The notes: generated from the sequence alone by a model not told the origin. A DNA stretch of 64,000 nt from Njordibacter sp905182035 (GCF_047730075.1 NZ_CP159831.1:1426001-1490000), one strand, 5' to 3'; positions 16,360 to 25,754 are shown, counted from the stretch's first letter. Program-made: numbers and translations.

Positions 16360-17865
16360 TTAAATCATGTAGCTTACCGCTAAATAACCCACAATGCTCA
16401 TGGTAATGGTATATGGCAACGCCATCCATACCATAGTGCCATATGACAAACGAATCAAAGGTGCTGCTGCAGAAGTCAGCAAGAACAAGAACGCTGCTTG
16501 GCCGTTTGGAGTAGCAACACTAGGAATATTTGTACCTGTGTTTATGGCAATTGCTAGCTTATCAAAGTGCGCACGATCAATTAAACCCGCCTCCAATGCG
16601 CCGACTATTTCATTGATATAAATAGTAGCAACAAACACGTTGTCACTGATGGCAGATAACACGCCGTTGGCAACAAAGAAGACGCGCGGTTGCATGTCTA
16701 ACTCGAGAGTAAGCACCCATTCTATGATTGGATTGAACAAGTGCTGTTCATGAATCACGGTTACAACCGCGAAAAACACTACCAAAAGGGCTGTAAATGG
16801 GAGGGCTTCTTCAAACGCATGACCAATTTGGCTTTCTTCAGTAATGCCATTAAAGGCGGTCAAAATGATGATGACCATTAAGCCAACAAGCCCTACAGCG
16901 GCTATATGGAATGCTAAAGCAAAAACCAGCATCAACACTACAACCACTTGTATGATTAAGGTTGCGTTGTCACGCAAGCTACGCTGAGCACTTTGATCTT
17001 TGTCAAAGTCTTCTAATACCGTCCGCACAGCGACTGGCAACTGTCCACCGTAACCAAACCAGTTAAGCTTTTCAGTAACAATGCAGGTTAACAAGCCTGT
17101 CACCAAAACGGGCATGGTGACAGGCGCCATGTGTAAAAAGAACTCTATAAATTCCCAACCGGCCTTTTCGGCAATCAAGAGGTTTTGTGGCTCACCAACT
17201 AGGGTAGTAACACCACCTAGGGCGGTACCTACGGCGCCGTGCATCATCAGGCTGCGTAAGAATGAGCGGAACTGGTCTAAATCTTCACGATGGAGTTCAA
17301 CTACATGGTCGTCATTATGGTGGTTGTGATCATGAGCACCGGCGTTTGATGCTACTTTATGATAAACGGAGTAAAAACCAACACTTACACTGATTAATAC
17401 AGCTGTTACAGTTAGGGCATCTAAAAAAGCTGACAATACGGCAGCAGTAAAACTGAACACCAGAGACAATATCACCTTAGACTTTACACCTACAAGAAAG
17501 CGGGTGAATACGGCGAGCAGCATGTCTTTCATGAAATAGATGCCGGCCACCATAAACATAAGCAGCAAGATAACCTGTAGATTACTGCTAACTTCGTGGT
17601 AAACACCATCTGGAGACGCCAGGCCAATGGCAACAGCTTCGATAGCCAACAACCCACCAGGCTGAAGTGGGTAACACTTAAGGGCTAGTGCTAAGGTAAA
17701 AATGAATTCAAAAATCAACACCCAGCCAGTGATAGTAGGACCGGCAATAGCTAGCAAGAAAGGGTTAATAATTAAGAAACCAATTATGACCTGCTTATAC
17801 CAAACTGGTGAGTTTCCAAGAAAGTTACGCCAAAATGCCTGCGGCATAGTTAATACTTGTTGCAT
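16360..17865 (-). CDS. nhaB: Na+/H+ antiporter NhaB
   Basis: This 501-residue inner-membrane protein exports Na+ in exchange for H+. The family-specific N-terminus FWRNFLGNSPVWYKQ, the membrane segment SAFLDALTVTAVLISV (D149, matching the functionally important aspartate of Vibrio/E. coli NhaB) and the GEPQNLLIAEKAGW loop are present. About 11-12 hydrophobic segments are visible. The loop near residues 175-192 is unusually rich in histidine (AHDHNHHNDDH) and could bind metal or sense pH; this is inference. The gene is monocistronic and convergent with dnaQ. Its presence fits a salt-exposed bacterium. Confidence 0.95.
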   Translation of the reverse strand: MQQVLTMPQAFWRNFLGNSPVWYKQVIIGFLIINPFLLAIAGPTITGWVLIFEFIFTLALALKCYPLQPGGLLAIEAVAIGLASPDGVYHEVSSNLQVILLLMFMVAGIYFMKDMLLAVFTRFLVGVKSKVILSLVFSFTAAVLSAFLDALTVTAVLISVSVGFYSVYHKVASNAGAHDHNHHNDDHVVELHREDLDQFRSFLRSLMMHGAVGTALGGVTTLVGEPQNLLIAEKAGWEFIEFFLHMAPVTMPVLVTGLLTCIVTEKLNWFGYGGQLPVAVRTVLEDFDKDQSAQRSLRDNATLIIQVVVVLMLVFALAFHIAAVGLVGLMVIIILTAFNGITEESQIGHAFEEALPFTALLVVFFAVVTVIHEQHLFNPIIEWVLTLELDMQPRVFFVANGVLSAISDNVFVATIYINEIVGALEAGLIDRAHFDKLAIAINTGTNIPSVATPNGQAAFLFLLTSAAAPLIRLSYGTMVWMALPYTITMSIVGYLAVSYMI

Positions 17866-18037
17866 ACGAAAGTCCTGTAAAAGAGTAAAAAGAATTCGTT
17901 TAAATTAAGGTCTTGAGAACAGATCAATTTGGAGCAATATTCTAGTGGGTTTACAGTTGATTTACAAATGTAGCAGCCAAAAAGCAGGGCCCACAAAAGG
18001 TAAAAGGGGCTGTTATTAAGAAAATTATGTATGAGAA

Positions 18038-18352
18038 TTAATTCATCTTGAACAATTGGCTTAACCGGGTGCCCAACATGACATCCCCTTCAGCTTGCAA
18101 GCGACCACCCATAAACGCAGCCATACCATCTAATTCACCTGAAACAATCTCTGTAAGGGTTTCAGAATCCATAGACATGGTAATTTCTGGGTCGTCGTGG
18201 TTGCCTATGTTGCCGGTGCAGTTAGCATTACCTATGGTTACATAGAAATCATCATCATCAGAAATACAGAATTGGAATGTTGCCTGTAATCCTTCAGCTT
18301 CGTCAGCTACAAATGCAGACTGCATTTGTGCCATAATTTTGGCTACTGCCAT
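18038..18352 (-). CDS. SCP2 sterol-binding-domain lipid carrier protein
   Basis: This 104-residue protein consists almost entirely of an SCP2 fold: an early FQF strand, the DPEITMSMDSETLTEIVSGELDGMAAFMGGRLQAEGD core, and a C-terminal LGTRLSQLF helix. Bacterial stand-alone SCP2 proteins bind acyl chains or lipids in the cytoplasm and often accompany fatty-acid metabolism. The promoter on this strand reads TTGATT (18414-18409), 17 bases, TAGAAT (18391-18386). The TTGA half of its -35 lies inside a perfect palindrome resembling PsrA sites, so fatty-acid control is plausible. It is divergent from sohB. Confidence 0.88.
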   Translation of the reverse strand: MAVAKIMAQMQSAFVADEAEGLQATFQFCISDDDDFYVTIGNANCTGNIGNHDDPEITMSMDSETLTEIVSGELDGMAAFMGGRLQAEGDVMLGTRLSQLFKMN

Positions 18353-18385
18353 AGGCTTAGTCCTACTAGTGAGTTTTAATTTCTG

Positions 18386-18414
18386 ATTCTATGTGTTTTT
18401 TAAAATAAAATCAA
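18386..18414 (-). promoter_or_regulatory. Putative sigma-70 promoter of the SCP2 gene
   Basis: On the minus strand a TTGATT -35 (18414-18409), 17-base spacer and TAGAAT -10 (18391-18386) lie 34 bases before the SCP2 ATG. The -35 overlaps the palindrome at 18411-18426. Confidence 0.55.
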
Positions 18415-18426
18415 ACGATCGTTTGA
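18411..18426. promoter_or_regulatory. PsrA-like operator palindrome
   Basis: TCAAACGATCGTTTGA is a perfect 16-base palindrome and contains CAAAC-N4-GTTTG. That fits the published Pseudomonas PsrA (TetR family, fatty-acid responsive) consensus of G/C-AAAC, two to four bases, GTTT-G/C. It overlaps the -35 of the SCP2 gene and lies about 100 bases upstream of sohB. The identity of the regulator is inferred from the motif and the lipid-related neighbour; no psrA gene is in the window. Confidence 0.6.
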
Positions 18427-18528
18427 ATTTCGACTTTGGTGAATGTTTAGTTATGGTTTTATGGCCTACTAGACTAGAATAGATCGCTATTGTTTTGGTG
18501 TACCCAAGAACCACATCTGGAGAGTTAC

Positions 18529-19638
18529 GTGTTAGATTTTTTGTATGAGTATGGGCTATTTTTAGCTAAAGTCATTACTTTTTGTGTTGCCGCTATTGTG
18601 GTGATTGGATTTCTGGTGATGGCAGGCCAAAACCGCCGACAACAGAGTAAGGCAGGGCATATTGAGGTACGAAACCTTAATGAAGAGTTTGAAGACATGA
18701 CGGATACCTTAGATCACGCCATGATGGACAAATATCAATTCAAACAGTTGCGTAAGAGCCAGGAAAAAGCTGATAAGCTCCAGACTAAGCAAGATAAGGC
18801 CGAAGCAAAAAAACAGGCTAAACAAATCAAAGCTGACGATTCGGCAACTTCTAGTGAAGAGAAAGAAGTACCCACCACCAAAAAACGTACCTTTGTATTG
18901 GACTTTGATGGCGACGTTAAGGCCAGCGCAGTAGAGTTTTTACGCCATGAGATTAGTGCCATTATATCCGTAGCCAAAGTGACTGATGAAATTATTATGC
19001 GCCTCGACTCAAGTGGCGGTATGGTGCATACCTATGGTTTGGCAGCATCACAATTGGGACGTATTAATACCGCTAATATCCCACTCACTATTTGTGTTGA
19101 TCAAATAGCTGCTAGTGGTGGCTATATGATGGCCTGTATGGCCAATCATATTACCGCTGCACCATTCGCCCTTGTCGGGTCCATAGGTGTAGTGGCAGAA
19201 GTTCCTAACGTACACCGACTGCTTAAAAAACACTCTATCGACGTTGAGGTGTTAACGGCTGGTGAACACAAGCGCAGCCTCACCATTATGGGAGAAAATA
19301 CCCGTAAAGGACGTGATAAATTTGTAGAAGATTTACAGCAAACCCACGGATTGTTTAAAAATTGGGTCAAACAACAACGTCCGCAGATTGACTTGGATGA
19401 AGTTGCTAACGGTGACGTATGGTATGGTCAGCAAGCCATAGATATGGGTCTTGTAGATGCCGTAGGCACCTCTGATGAAGTGTTGCAAGAAGCAGTAAAA
19501 CAAAGCGACGTATTGTTAATTGAGTATGTGTCTAAAAAGACCATTGGGGAAAGATTTGGTATTGCAGCTGCCACTAGTTTAACCTTGTTTAGTAACCGCA
19601 TATGGTCCAGAGCACGACGTCAATCTATCATCCACTAA
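18529..19638 (+). CDS. sohB: SohB, inner-membrane S49 serine protease
   Basis: This 369-residue protease of the SppA/SohB family acts by a Ser-Lys dyad: S196 in IAASGGYM and K248 in GEHKRSLT. The 52-residue spacing equals that of E. coli SohB. One N-terminal membrane segment (about residues 10-32) is followed by a charged coiled-coil-like Lys/Glu/Gln stretch (about 75-115), then the protease domain, which would lie in the periplasm. I chose the GTG at 18529 with GGAG 6 bases before it; a longer reading from a TTG at 18490 adds 13 residues without a ribosome-binding site. It is divergent from the SCP2 gene. Confidence 0.93.
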   Translation: MLDFLYEYGLFLAKVITFCVAAIVVIGFLVMAGQNRRQQSKAGHIEVRNLNEEFEDMTDTLDHAMMDKYQFKQLRKSQEKADKLQTKQDKAEAKKQAKQIKADDSATSSEEKEVPTTKKRTFVLDFDGDVKASAVEFLRHEISAIISVAKVTDEIIMRLDSSGGMVHTYGLAASQLGRINTANIPLTICVDQIAASGGYMMACMANHITAAPFALVGSIGVVAEVPNVHRLLKKHSIDVEVLTAGEHKRSLTIMGENTRKGRDKFVEDLQQTHGLFKNWVKQQRPQIDLDEVANGDVWYGQQAIDMGLVDAVGTSDEVLQEAVKQSDVLLIEYVSKKTIGERFGIAAATSLTLFSNRIWSRARRQSIIH

Positions 19639-19657
19639 ATTTTTACAGGGCCTTGCT

Positions 19658-20434
19658 ATGCAGTCTTTTTCAAACCTATGTAGACCATTGTCACCAGAAT
19701 TTTTAGTATCAAATAATGAGCCAGTTCGTGTTGGTTTAGTGGTGCTAGCAACGGACATGGTGCTTGAAGTGGAGTGGCGCGAACTGTTTGCCGGGTTACC
19801 GATAGAAATTTTAGTGGCTCGCATAGCCTGTGCAGCTGAAGTCACGCCAGAAGCGTTGTTAACAATGGCGCAACAGATAGGCCACTGCGCTAGCCTGATC
19901 CTGCCGGACGTGACCCTAGATGCAATCGCTTACGGGTGTACTTCTGGAAGCTTAGTTATTGGCGAAGAGAGAGTGCGCGAATTGCTGCAACAAGGTAATA
20001 CGCAACAAATCACCAGTAACCCATTTAGTGCTGTGAAAGCTGCGTTAGCATACATTCAAGCCAAAGATGTAGTGATATTGTCGCCTTATTTAGCTTCAGT
20101 AAATATGCCGTTTTATGAGGCATTAACCGATGCAGGTTATAATATTACTGGCTGGGGTAGCCTTGATCTAACGCTTGATCGAGACATTGGTTCTATGAAC
20201 CCCGATCATTTGCCAGTTCTGATTGATGGGCTGCTTGATGGGATCGAAGCCGTGCCCGATGCCGTGTTTATTTCTTGCACCAACTTTAAAGCCGTGGCCA
20301 AACTACACGAACTAGAACAGCGCTATGGTTGTTATTTTATGTCTAGCAACCAAGTTATGGCTTGGCACCTTTTACACCAGCTTGATATTACGCTACCTAA
20401 GGCCAACGTTGGACGTTTATTGGGTGCTATGTAA
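19658..20434 (+). CDS. Maleate isomerase/arylmalonate decarboxylase-like protein (Asp/Glu racemase superfamily)
   Basis: This 258-residue protein is of the maleate cis-trans isomerase/EutA-like branch. Two catalytic-cysteine motifs are in the expected places: AYGCTSGSLVIG near residue 88 and FISCTNFKAV near residue 207. NPFSAVKAAL and LSPYLASVNMPFYEAL are also family-like. Related enzymes isomerise maleate or act on ectoine breakdown intermediates and pyrimidine degradation products; the substrate here is unknown. It lies 19 bases after sohB and is convergent with a molybdopterin oxidoreductase, so neither neighbour identifies a pathway. Both cysteines being present suggests isomerase or racemase rather than decarboxylase activity. 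Confidence 0.8.
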   Translation: MQSFSNLCRPLSPEFLVSNNEPVRVGLVVLATDMVLEVEWRELFAGLPIEILVARIACAAEVTPEALLTMAQQIGHCASLILPDVTLDAIAYGCTSGSLVIGEERVRELLQQGNTQQITSNPFSAVKAALAYIQAKDVVILSPYLASVNMPFYEALTDAGYNITGWGSLDLTLDRDIGSMNPDHLPVLIDGLLDGIEAVPDAVFISCTNFKAVAKLHELEQRYGCYFMSSNQVMAWHLLHQLDITLPKANVGRLLGAM

Positions 20435-20437
20435 ACA

Positions 20438-22501
20438 CTAAACCTTGGCACAGGGCCGCAACCAAACACTGGTGTCATGAAATACAGCACCACCATCAGG
20501 TAATCCAGGTTCTGCGCTGGTGAGGGCGTTGATACCTACATTGCCAGAAAATGCTTTATTGGGCCAAACTGACTCGCAGACTAATATACCTTGTTGCAAT
20601 CCATCAAATTCCTTAACTGGTAAAATAAGCTGTCCCCGATCATTACCAATTTCAACAAGATCTCCGTTCTTTACACCTAAGGCTAAGCAATCCTTAGGAT
20701 GCACCATGAGATCTGGCTGTTTCTCCAACCTCAGCGAAGACGGAGTCTCGGTGAAGCTAGTGTTTAAAAAATGACGCGCTGGTGCGGTCACTAAGCGCCA
20801 TCGTTGCTTAACCGTAGTGGGGTCAGTAATAGCAACATGATCAGGTAATGAGGACGCATGAATCTTTCCTAATAAAAGCTCATCCCAGCCATTGTGAAAG
20901 TGGAATCTGCCGTCACTGTGCCCAAAACCGTTCAGGTAATGGGCGTCATCAAAGGGTAATGCACAGTCCACCCAGTTTTGCTGCCATAAGGTTTGCCAAC
21001 TAATTGACCCACCTTGCGCCACACAGTCTTGCATGAGCTCTATAGCAGACATGTCAAAACCTCTATGCCGGCTGCCTAAACGTTGGCCCAATTCATTAAT
21101 GACCGATAAATTACTCCGACACTCGCCAGGTGGTTCAATAACCTTACGACTTATTTGAAGGTGGGTATGGCCGCCGCCTAAATAGATGTCATCATGTTCT
21201 AAGAACATGGTGGCGGGAAGTACTAAGTCTGCCATGGCAGCAGTTTCAGTCATAAATTGTTCATGCACGCAAATGAACAAATCATCACGTTCAAACCCTT
21301 GGCGCACCAAATTTGATTCAGGTGCGACCGCCATAGGGTTAGTGTTTTGAATAAACAGCCCTTTAACTGGGGGTTTTCCCTGAAGGTCTCTTTTATCATT
21401 GGTGAGCACTGGCCCGATGCGCGATTGGTCTAGTTGACGAGTGGTTTCATCGATGCAGTCCAAAGCTTTTATGAGGTTTAAATCCACAGCATACATAGCG
21501 CTATTACTATAAAGTGCTCCGCCACCGAGGTGTTTCCATGCCCCTGTGACTGCTGGCAAACACGTAACCGCATGCATATTAAAAGCACCGTTGCGGCTAC
21601 GACTAAAGCCATACCCTAATCGAATAAAGGCTTGGGGATGATTGCCATACCATTGGGCGAAGGTTTCAATTTCTTCTTCCTTTAACCCTGTGATTTCTGA
21701 TGCCCATGCTGGAGTTCTATGTTTTAAATGACTTTCAAGACCATTTGGATCGTCTGTAAATTGATTTAGATAATCCCAATCGGCGTGTCCGTCTCTAAAT
21801 AGACAGTGCATGATTGCGCAAGCTAAAGCACCATCAGTACCCGGTTTGAGCATAAGGTGTAAATCAGCTTTTTGTGCCGTTGCGGTGCGGTAAGGATCCA
21901 CAACTACTAACTTAGCATTATTTTTATTGCGAGCTTTATTAATGTGATTCATAACATTAATTTGAGTGTGAACTGGGTTACCACCCCAAACGATAATAAG
22001 TGATGAATACTGCATTTCCCGTGGATCAATGCCACGTTTAAGGCCGGTGCCTGCAATGTATCCTGCGTCAGCCAAGGTGGTGCAAATGGTAGACTTCTGG
22101 CGAGAGTAGCCCAAAGTGTTGCTAAGCCGGTCGATAGAATCCCTTTGTACTAAACCCATGGTGCCAGCATAGTGGTATGGCCAAATTGCCTCAGCGCCAT
22201 ATTTACTGCTAATGGCGGTAAGTTTATCAACCATTAAGTCCATTGCTTTATCCCAGCTAATAGGCTCAAACGCTTCAATGCCTATGCCTTTAGCCCCAAT
22301 GCGGCGCAACGGTTGGGTTAGGCGCTGTGGATGGTGGATGCGGTCTTTATAACGAGCTACCTTGGCGCAAATCACGCCATCCGTATAGGTTTGGCTCTTG
22401 CTACCATAGACACCACCAATGGTATGGCTGTCTATACGCTCAACTTCTAAGGCGCAAACACTTGGGCAATCGTGGGGACAGGTGGCCGCTATTCTTTGCA
22501 T
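20438..22501 (-). CDS. Cytoplasmic molybdopterin-dependent oxidoreductase
   Basis: This 687-residue protein of the DMSO reductase superfamily has an N-terminal 4Fe-4S site from C8, C12, C16 and C45 (CPHDCPSVC, later GVICAKV). The molybdopterin domain contains the WGGNPVHTQ and VVDPYRTATAQ segments, and the C-terminal molydop-binding domain has the HPKDCLALGVKNGDLVEI segment. There is no twin-arginine signal, so it is cytoplasmic. No electron-transfer or membrane subunit is adjacent; such single-subunit members are often of unknown substrate. The active-site ligand (Cys or Ser in STICTTLADAG) cannot be assigned with certainty. ATG 22501 was chosen over a GTG at 22552; both lack a strong ribosome-binding site. 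Confidence 0.88.
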   Translation of the reverse strand: MQRIAATCPHDCPSVCALEVERIDSHTIGGVYGSKSQTYTDGVICAKVARYKDRIHHPQRLTQPLRRIGAKGIGIEAFEPISWDKAMDLMVDKLTAISSKYGAEAIWPYHYAGTMGLVQRDSIDRLSNTLGYSRQKSTICTTLADAGYIAGTGLKRGIDPREMQYSSLIIVWGGNPVHTQINVMNHINKARNKNNAKLVVVDPYRTATAQKADLHLMLKPGTDGALACAIMHCLFRDGHADWDYLNQFTDDPNGLESHLKHRTPAWASEITGLKEEEIETFAQWYGNHPQAFIRLGYGFSRSRNGAFNMHAVTCLPAVTGAWKHLGGGALYSNSAMYAVDLNLIKALDCIDETTRQLDQSRIGPVLTNDKRDLQGKPPVKGLFIQNTNPMAVAPESNLVRQGFERDDLFICVHEQFMTETAAMADLVLPATMFLEHDDIYLGGGHTHLQISRKVIEPPGECRSNLSVINELGQRLGSRHRGFDMSAIELMQDCVAQGGSISWQTLWQQNWVDCALPFDDAHYLNGFGHSDGRFHFHNGWDELLLGKIHASSLPDHVAITDPTTVKQRWRLVTAPARHFLNTSFTETPSSLRLEKQPDLMVHPKDCLALGVKNGDLVEIGNDRGQLILPVKEFDGLQQGILVCESVWPNKAFSGNVGINALTSAEPGLPDGGAVFHDTSVWLRPCAKV

Positions 22502-22578
22502 GTTCTTTTGGGCGTCGTTTATTGTTGCTTCTGAGTGTACAATATTTCTCACTTATAGCCACCAAGGATTGGACTACT

Positions 22579-24651
22579 TTGCGATCTATTACCGAATTAG
22601 CTGATTTTCGTGAACCACTGCTAATGGCTCAAAATACAGGCCATCGTTTAATGTTGGTGTTGGCTATGGCAGAAGAACGAGGTATAACGCAGGCACAGCA
22701 GCTGACTCACTTAGGTTCCTCGGGTTTGTGGGTGGATGTGCAAGAAATTGATCCAGCTGAGTTGATTGACCACCAACACATCACTGCAGCTCAAGCTAGT
22801 CAGTACCTAGGCACGTCTAACCAATATGTGATTTATAACGCTTACAGGGGGTTTAACGCCAGCGCTTTTTGTGCCCTTAGCGGCACCATTATGGCGGGTG
22901 GAGTGTTAATTTTATTGACCCCACCCACGTCCCAATGGCACAAAAATTTTGATTCTCAACTGCAAGCCTATGGGCAGTCAGCAAGCGACGCCCATTCGTA
23001 TTTTATCCAATGGTGGCAGCAACAATGGCAACACCATCGGGCAGTGTTTGTGTTGCATGACACTTGGTGTGAAAATCAACAACAAGTAAAAACCACCAGA
23101 TGGCAGTCCTTACCCAATCTACTTAAAATCTCTAAGCAGCTGGAGCCTACTAGGCAACAACAAAGCCTCATAACGCAATTAGTGACGGTGTATAATCAGC
23201 AATCGGCTATGCTAGTTACCATTGACGCACACAGGGGTCGGGGCAAATCTACTTGTTTGGGATGGCTGATTAAATTCATTGGCAAAGATCCTAAGCATGG
23301 GCCTATTGTAGTCACCGCACCAAGTAAACGCGCCCTTGGCCCTATGGTACAGACTGCTGCTCCGCAAATAGTAAATTTTTACGCCTTAGACGCACTGTTG
23401 CATTTACGTCCAAAAGCAGGTTTGGTGATTGTTGATGAAGCAGCGGCTATACCTTTGCCACAACTCATAAAACTTATTAACCATTACGATGTGGTGGTTT
23501 TATCGTCCACTCAAGACGGCTACGAGGGGAGTGGTCAAGGCTACCGATTAAAGCTACCCCGTATTATTAGCTCCCTAGGACGAACCAATAAGGCAATGAC
23601 CCTAACAGAACCTATGCGCTGGCAGGCCAATGATCCATTAGAAGAGTTTATTCGCAGTAGCTTTTTATGTGATGTTAAGATGCCCAGTACTGTCCAAGGA
23701 TTCCTTTCTGACTCTGAACCACCACTTACCTACACCCAGCTGACGGGAGAAACACTGGCCGAAAACAATGATTTGTTACGGCAGGTCTACCCATTGCTCA
23801 TGTTGGCCCATTACCAGACCACACCCCAAGACTTAAGGTTACTATTGGATCACCCTCAGCATAAAATTCACTTATGTCATGTTGGCGATCACCTCGTGGG
23901 CTTAGCTTGGGTGGCTGAAGAGGGAAACTTAGACGCCGCTTTAGCCCAAGACATTGCCCTTGGTAAACGCCGTATCAAAGGCCACCTATTGGCGCAAATC
24001 TTGGCCCAACAAGCGGGTTTTACAGTGGCCTGTGAAATGCGCAGTTGGCGAATTCAGCGTCTTGTGGTATTGCCTGGGTTACAGGGTAAGGGCTTTGGTT
24101 CAGCACTTCTAAAGCAAATTTATGGTTTAGCAGAAGATGCACAGGTCGATTTTATCGGCGCGAGCTTTTCTGCAAGTGCCGATACGCTGCGTTTTTGGCG
24201 GGCCAACAACTTCCTTCCTGCATGGTTGGGTTTACGTGCAGATGCGGCTACTGGCTTCAATAGTGTGCAAGTAATGCGACCGATTAGCTTGGGGGCTAAA
24301 GAGTTAATAGGACCTCTGACGTGTCACTTGCGAGATTATTTAAACTTTGGCAAGGGTATGTGGTTTGCATCCGTAGATGATGAAACTTGGCAAGATATAT
24401 ATTCGGCGTGCTCACAAGCTGCAATTACAGCACTTAATGCTCAGCACCAGCAACGCTTGTTAACTTTGCTGGCAAAAGGGCAAGCAGGATTTAGCGGGCC
24501 ATTGTACTTATTATATCAACAATTGCACGACGAGAAGGACAAACAAATGGTTAAAAATGCAGCACAAAATAATACCCACAAAGGTTTACAACGAAGTGTT
24601 AGGCATCTGGCACTGGCACTGTCACTATTAGAATTACCTTCTAACCAATGA
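22579..24651 (+). CDS. tmcA: tRNA(Met) cytidine acetyltransferase TmcA
   Basis: This 690-residue ATP/acetyl-CoA-dependent enzyme forms N4-acetylcytidine at C34 of elongator tRNA-Met. The helicase-like ATPase has Walker A HRGRGKST near residue 220 and a VIVDEAAAIPLPQL Walker B. A GNAT acetyltransferase domain follows (RIQRLVVLPGLQGKGFGSALL), then a C-terminal RNA-binding tail. The family is usually about 670 residues. The start is taken as the TTG at 22579, with AAGGA about 10 bases upstream; this places the N-terminal RLMLVL strand at the same distance from the start as in E. coli. An ATG at 22624 is the alternative. A longer reading from 22327 would overlap the divergent oxidoreductase and is rejected. 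Confidence 0.93.
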   Translation: MRSITELADFREPLLMAQNTGHRLMLVLAMAEERGITQAQQLTHLGSSGLWVDVQEIDPAELIDHQHITAAQASQYLGTSNQYVIYNAYRGFNASAFCALSGTIMAGGVLILLTPPTSQWHKNFDSQLQAYGQSASDAHSYFIQWWQQQWQHHRAVFVLHDTWCENQQQVKTTRWQSLPNLLKISKQLEPTRQQQSLITQLVTVYNQQSAMLVTIDAHRGRGKSTCLGWLIKFIGKDPKHGPIVVTAPSKRALGPMVQTAAPQIVNFYALDALLHLRPKAGLVIVDEAAAIPLPQLIKLINHYDVVVLSSTQDGYEGSGQGYRLKLPRIISSLGRTNKAMTLTEPMRWQANDPLEEFIRSSFLCDVKMPSTVQGFLSDSEPPLTYTQLTGETLAENNDLLRQVYPLLMLAHYQTTPQDLRLLLDHPQHKIHLCHVGDHLVGLAWVAEEGNLDAALAQDIALGKRRIKGHLLAQILAQQAGFTVACEMRSWRIQRLVVLPGLQGKGFGSALLKQIYGLAEDAQVDFIGASFSASADTLRFWRANNFLPAWLGLRADAATGFNSVQVMRPISLGAKELIGPLTCHLRDYLNFGKGMWFASVDDETWQDIYSACSQAAITALNAQHQQRLLTLLAKGQAGFSGPLYLLYQQLHDEKDKQMVKNAAQNNTHKGLQRSVRHLALALSLLELPSNQ

Positions 24652-24712
24652 TGCGCAGCACAATATGTATAAACTGGGTATACTCCAGCATTGTCAATTT
24701 GTCTGATTATTC

Positions 24713-25753
24713 ATGAGCACAGTTAAACTTACCCAATATAGCCACGGCGCCGGTTGTGGCTGTAAAATTTCACCCCAAGTACTCGATAAGATGTTGCAAT
24801 CGCAGTTGCCTAAGTTCTCCCACCCCAACCTAATTGTGGGCAATGAAAGTCGTGATGATGCTGCGGTTTTTGATTTGGGTGATGGCTCAGGGATTATCAG
24901 TACCACTGATTTCTTTATGCCTATTGTTGATGATCCGTTCGATTTTGGCCGTGTTGCCGCCACTAACGCCATCAGCGATGTGTATGCTATGGGCGGTCAG
25001 CCGTTAATGGCCATTGCTATCTTAGGTTGGCCGGTAGATAAACTGGCCCCAGAAATAGCTGCTATGGTTATAGACGGCGCACGAGCTGTGTGTGCTAAGG
25101 CCAACATTTGCCTTGCTGGTGGTCACAGTATAGATGCCCCAGAACCTATATTTGGCTTAGCTGTGACAGGAAGGGTGGCACTAGAACACTTACAGCGCAA
25201 TGACCAAGCCCAGGCAGGTGACCGGTTAATGCTCACTAAACCCTTGGGTGTAGGCATTTTAACCACGGCTGAAAAGCGGGGTATATTGCGAGCAAAGGAT
25301 GTTAACTTGGCCCGTGACAACATGGTTAAGCTTAACGACTTAGGGACAAAGTTGGCTCCCTTAGCGGGCGTTCATGCCATGACGGACGTTACCGGTTTTG
25401 GACTCATGGGCCATTTAGTAGAAGTATGTGAGGGTAGTCAGTTACAGGCCCACGTTGAATTTGACAAAATTCCTCTATTAACGGATCTACGGCACTACTT
25501 AAACCATGGTTGTGTGCCAGGGGGAAGTGGCAGAAATTTTGACAGCTATGGCCATAAACTTGGACCTCTTAGTGAAGACCAATTAAATATTCTTTGTGAC
25601 CCACAAACAAGTGGTGGTTTGTTAGTAGCTGTGGCCGAAGATCAAGTCGCCGCAGCGGAAGCCATTTGCCATGCTGAAGCACAGGACTGTGTGTGGATTG
25701 GACACTTATCTTCTCCAAAAGCCACACAAAAACACTGGATTGATGTGCTATAA
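24713..25753 (+). CDS. selD: Selenophosphate synthase
   Basis: This 346-residue enzyme makes selenophosphate from selenide and ATP. The catalytic N-terminal segment YSHGAGCGCKIS carries C15 and C17 with K18, so the active site uses cysteine, not selenocysteine. The metal-binding aspartates (RDDAAVF, STTDFFMPIVDDPFDFG) and the C-terminal GGLLVAV segment are present. The next gene, mnmH, follows after one base; it uses selenophosphate to make 2-selenouridine in tRNA. Since selA, selB and selC are not in the window, tRNA modification is the only selenium use supported here. Confidence 0.96.
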   Translation: MSTVKLTQYSHGAGCGCKISPQVLDKMLQSQLPKFSHPNLIVGNESRDDAAVFDLGDGSGIISTTDFFMPIVDDPFDFGRVAATNAISDVYAMGGQPLMAIAILGWPVDKLAPEIAAMVIDGARAVCAKANICLAGGHSIDAPEPIFGLAVTGRVALEHLQRNDQAQAGDRLMLTKPLGVGILTTAEKRGILRAKDVNLARDNMVKLNDLGTKLAPLAGVHAMTDVTGFGLMGHLVEVCEGSQLQAHVEFDKIPLLTDLRHYLNHGCVPGGSGRNFDSYGHKLGPLSEDQLNILCDPQTSGGLLVAVAEDQVAAAEAICHAEAQDCVWIGHLSSPKATQKHWIDVL

Positions 25754-25754
25754 C

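Noticed and set aside
22327..22578. N-terminal extension of TmcA by 84 residues
   Set aside because: It would overlap the coding start of the divergent molybdopterin oxidoreductase and is cysteine/arginine-rich nonsense; the family start fits TTG 22579.
24713..25753. SelD as evidence for selenocysteine-containing proteins here
   Set aside because: SelD itself uses cysteine, mnmH alone explains selenophosphate use, and I noticed no in-frame UGA with a Sec-like context in the window.
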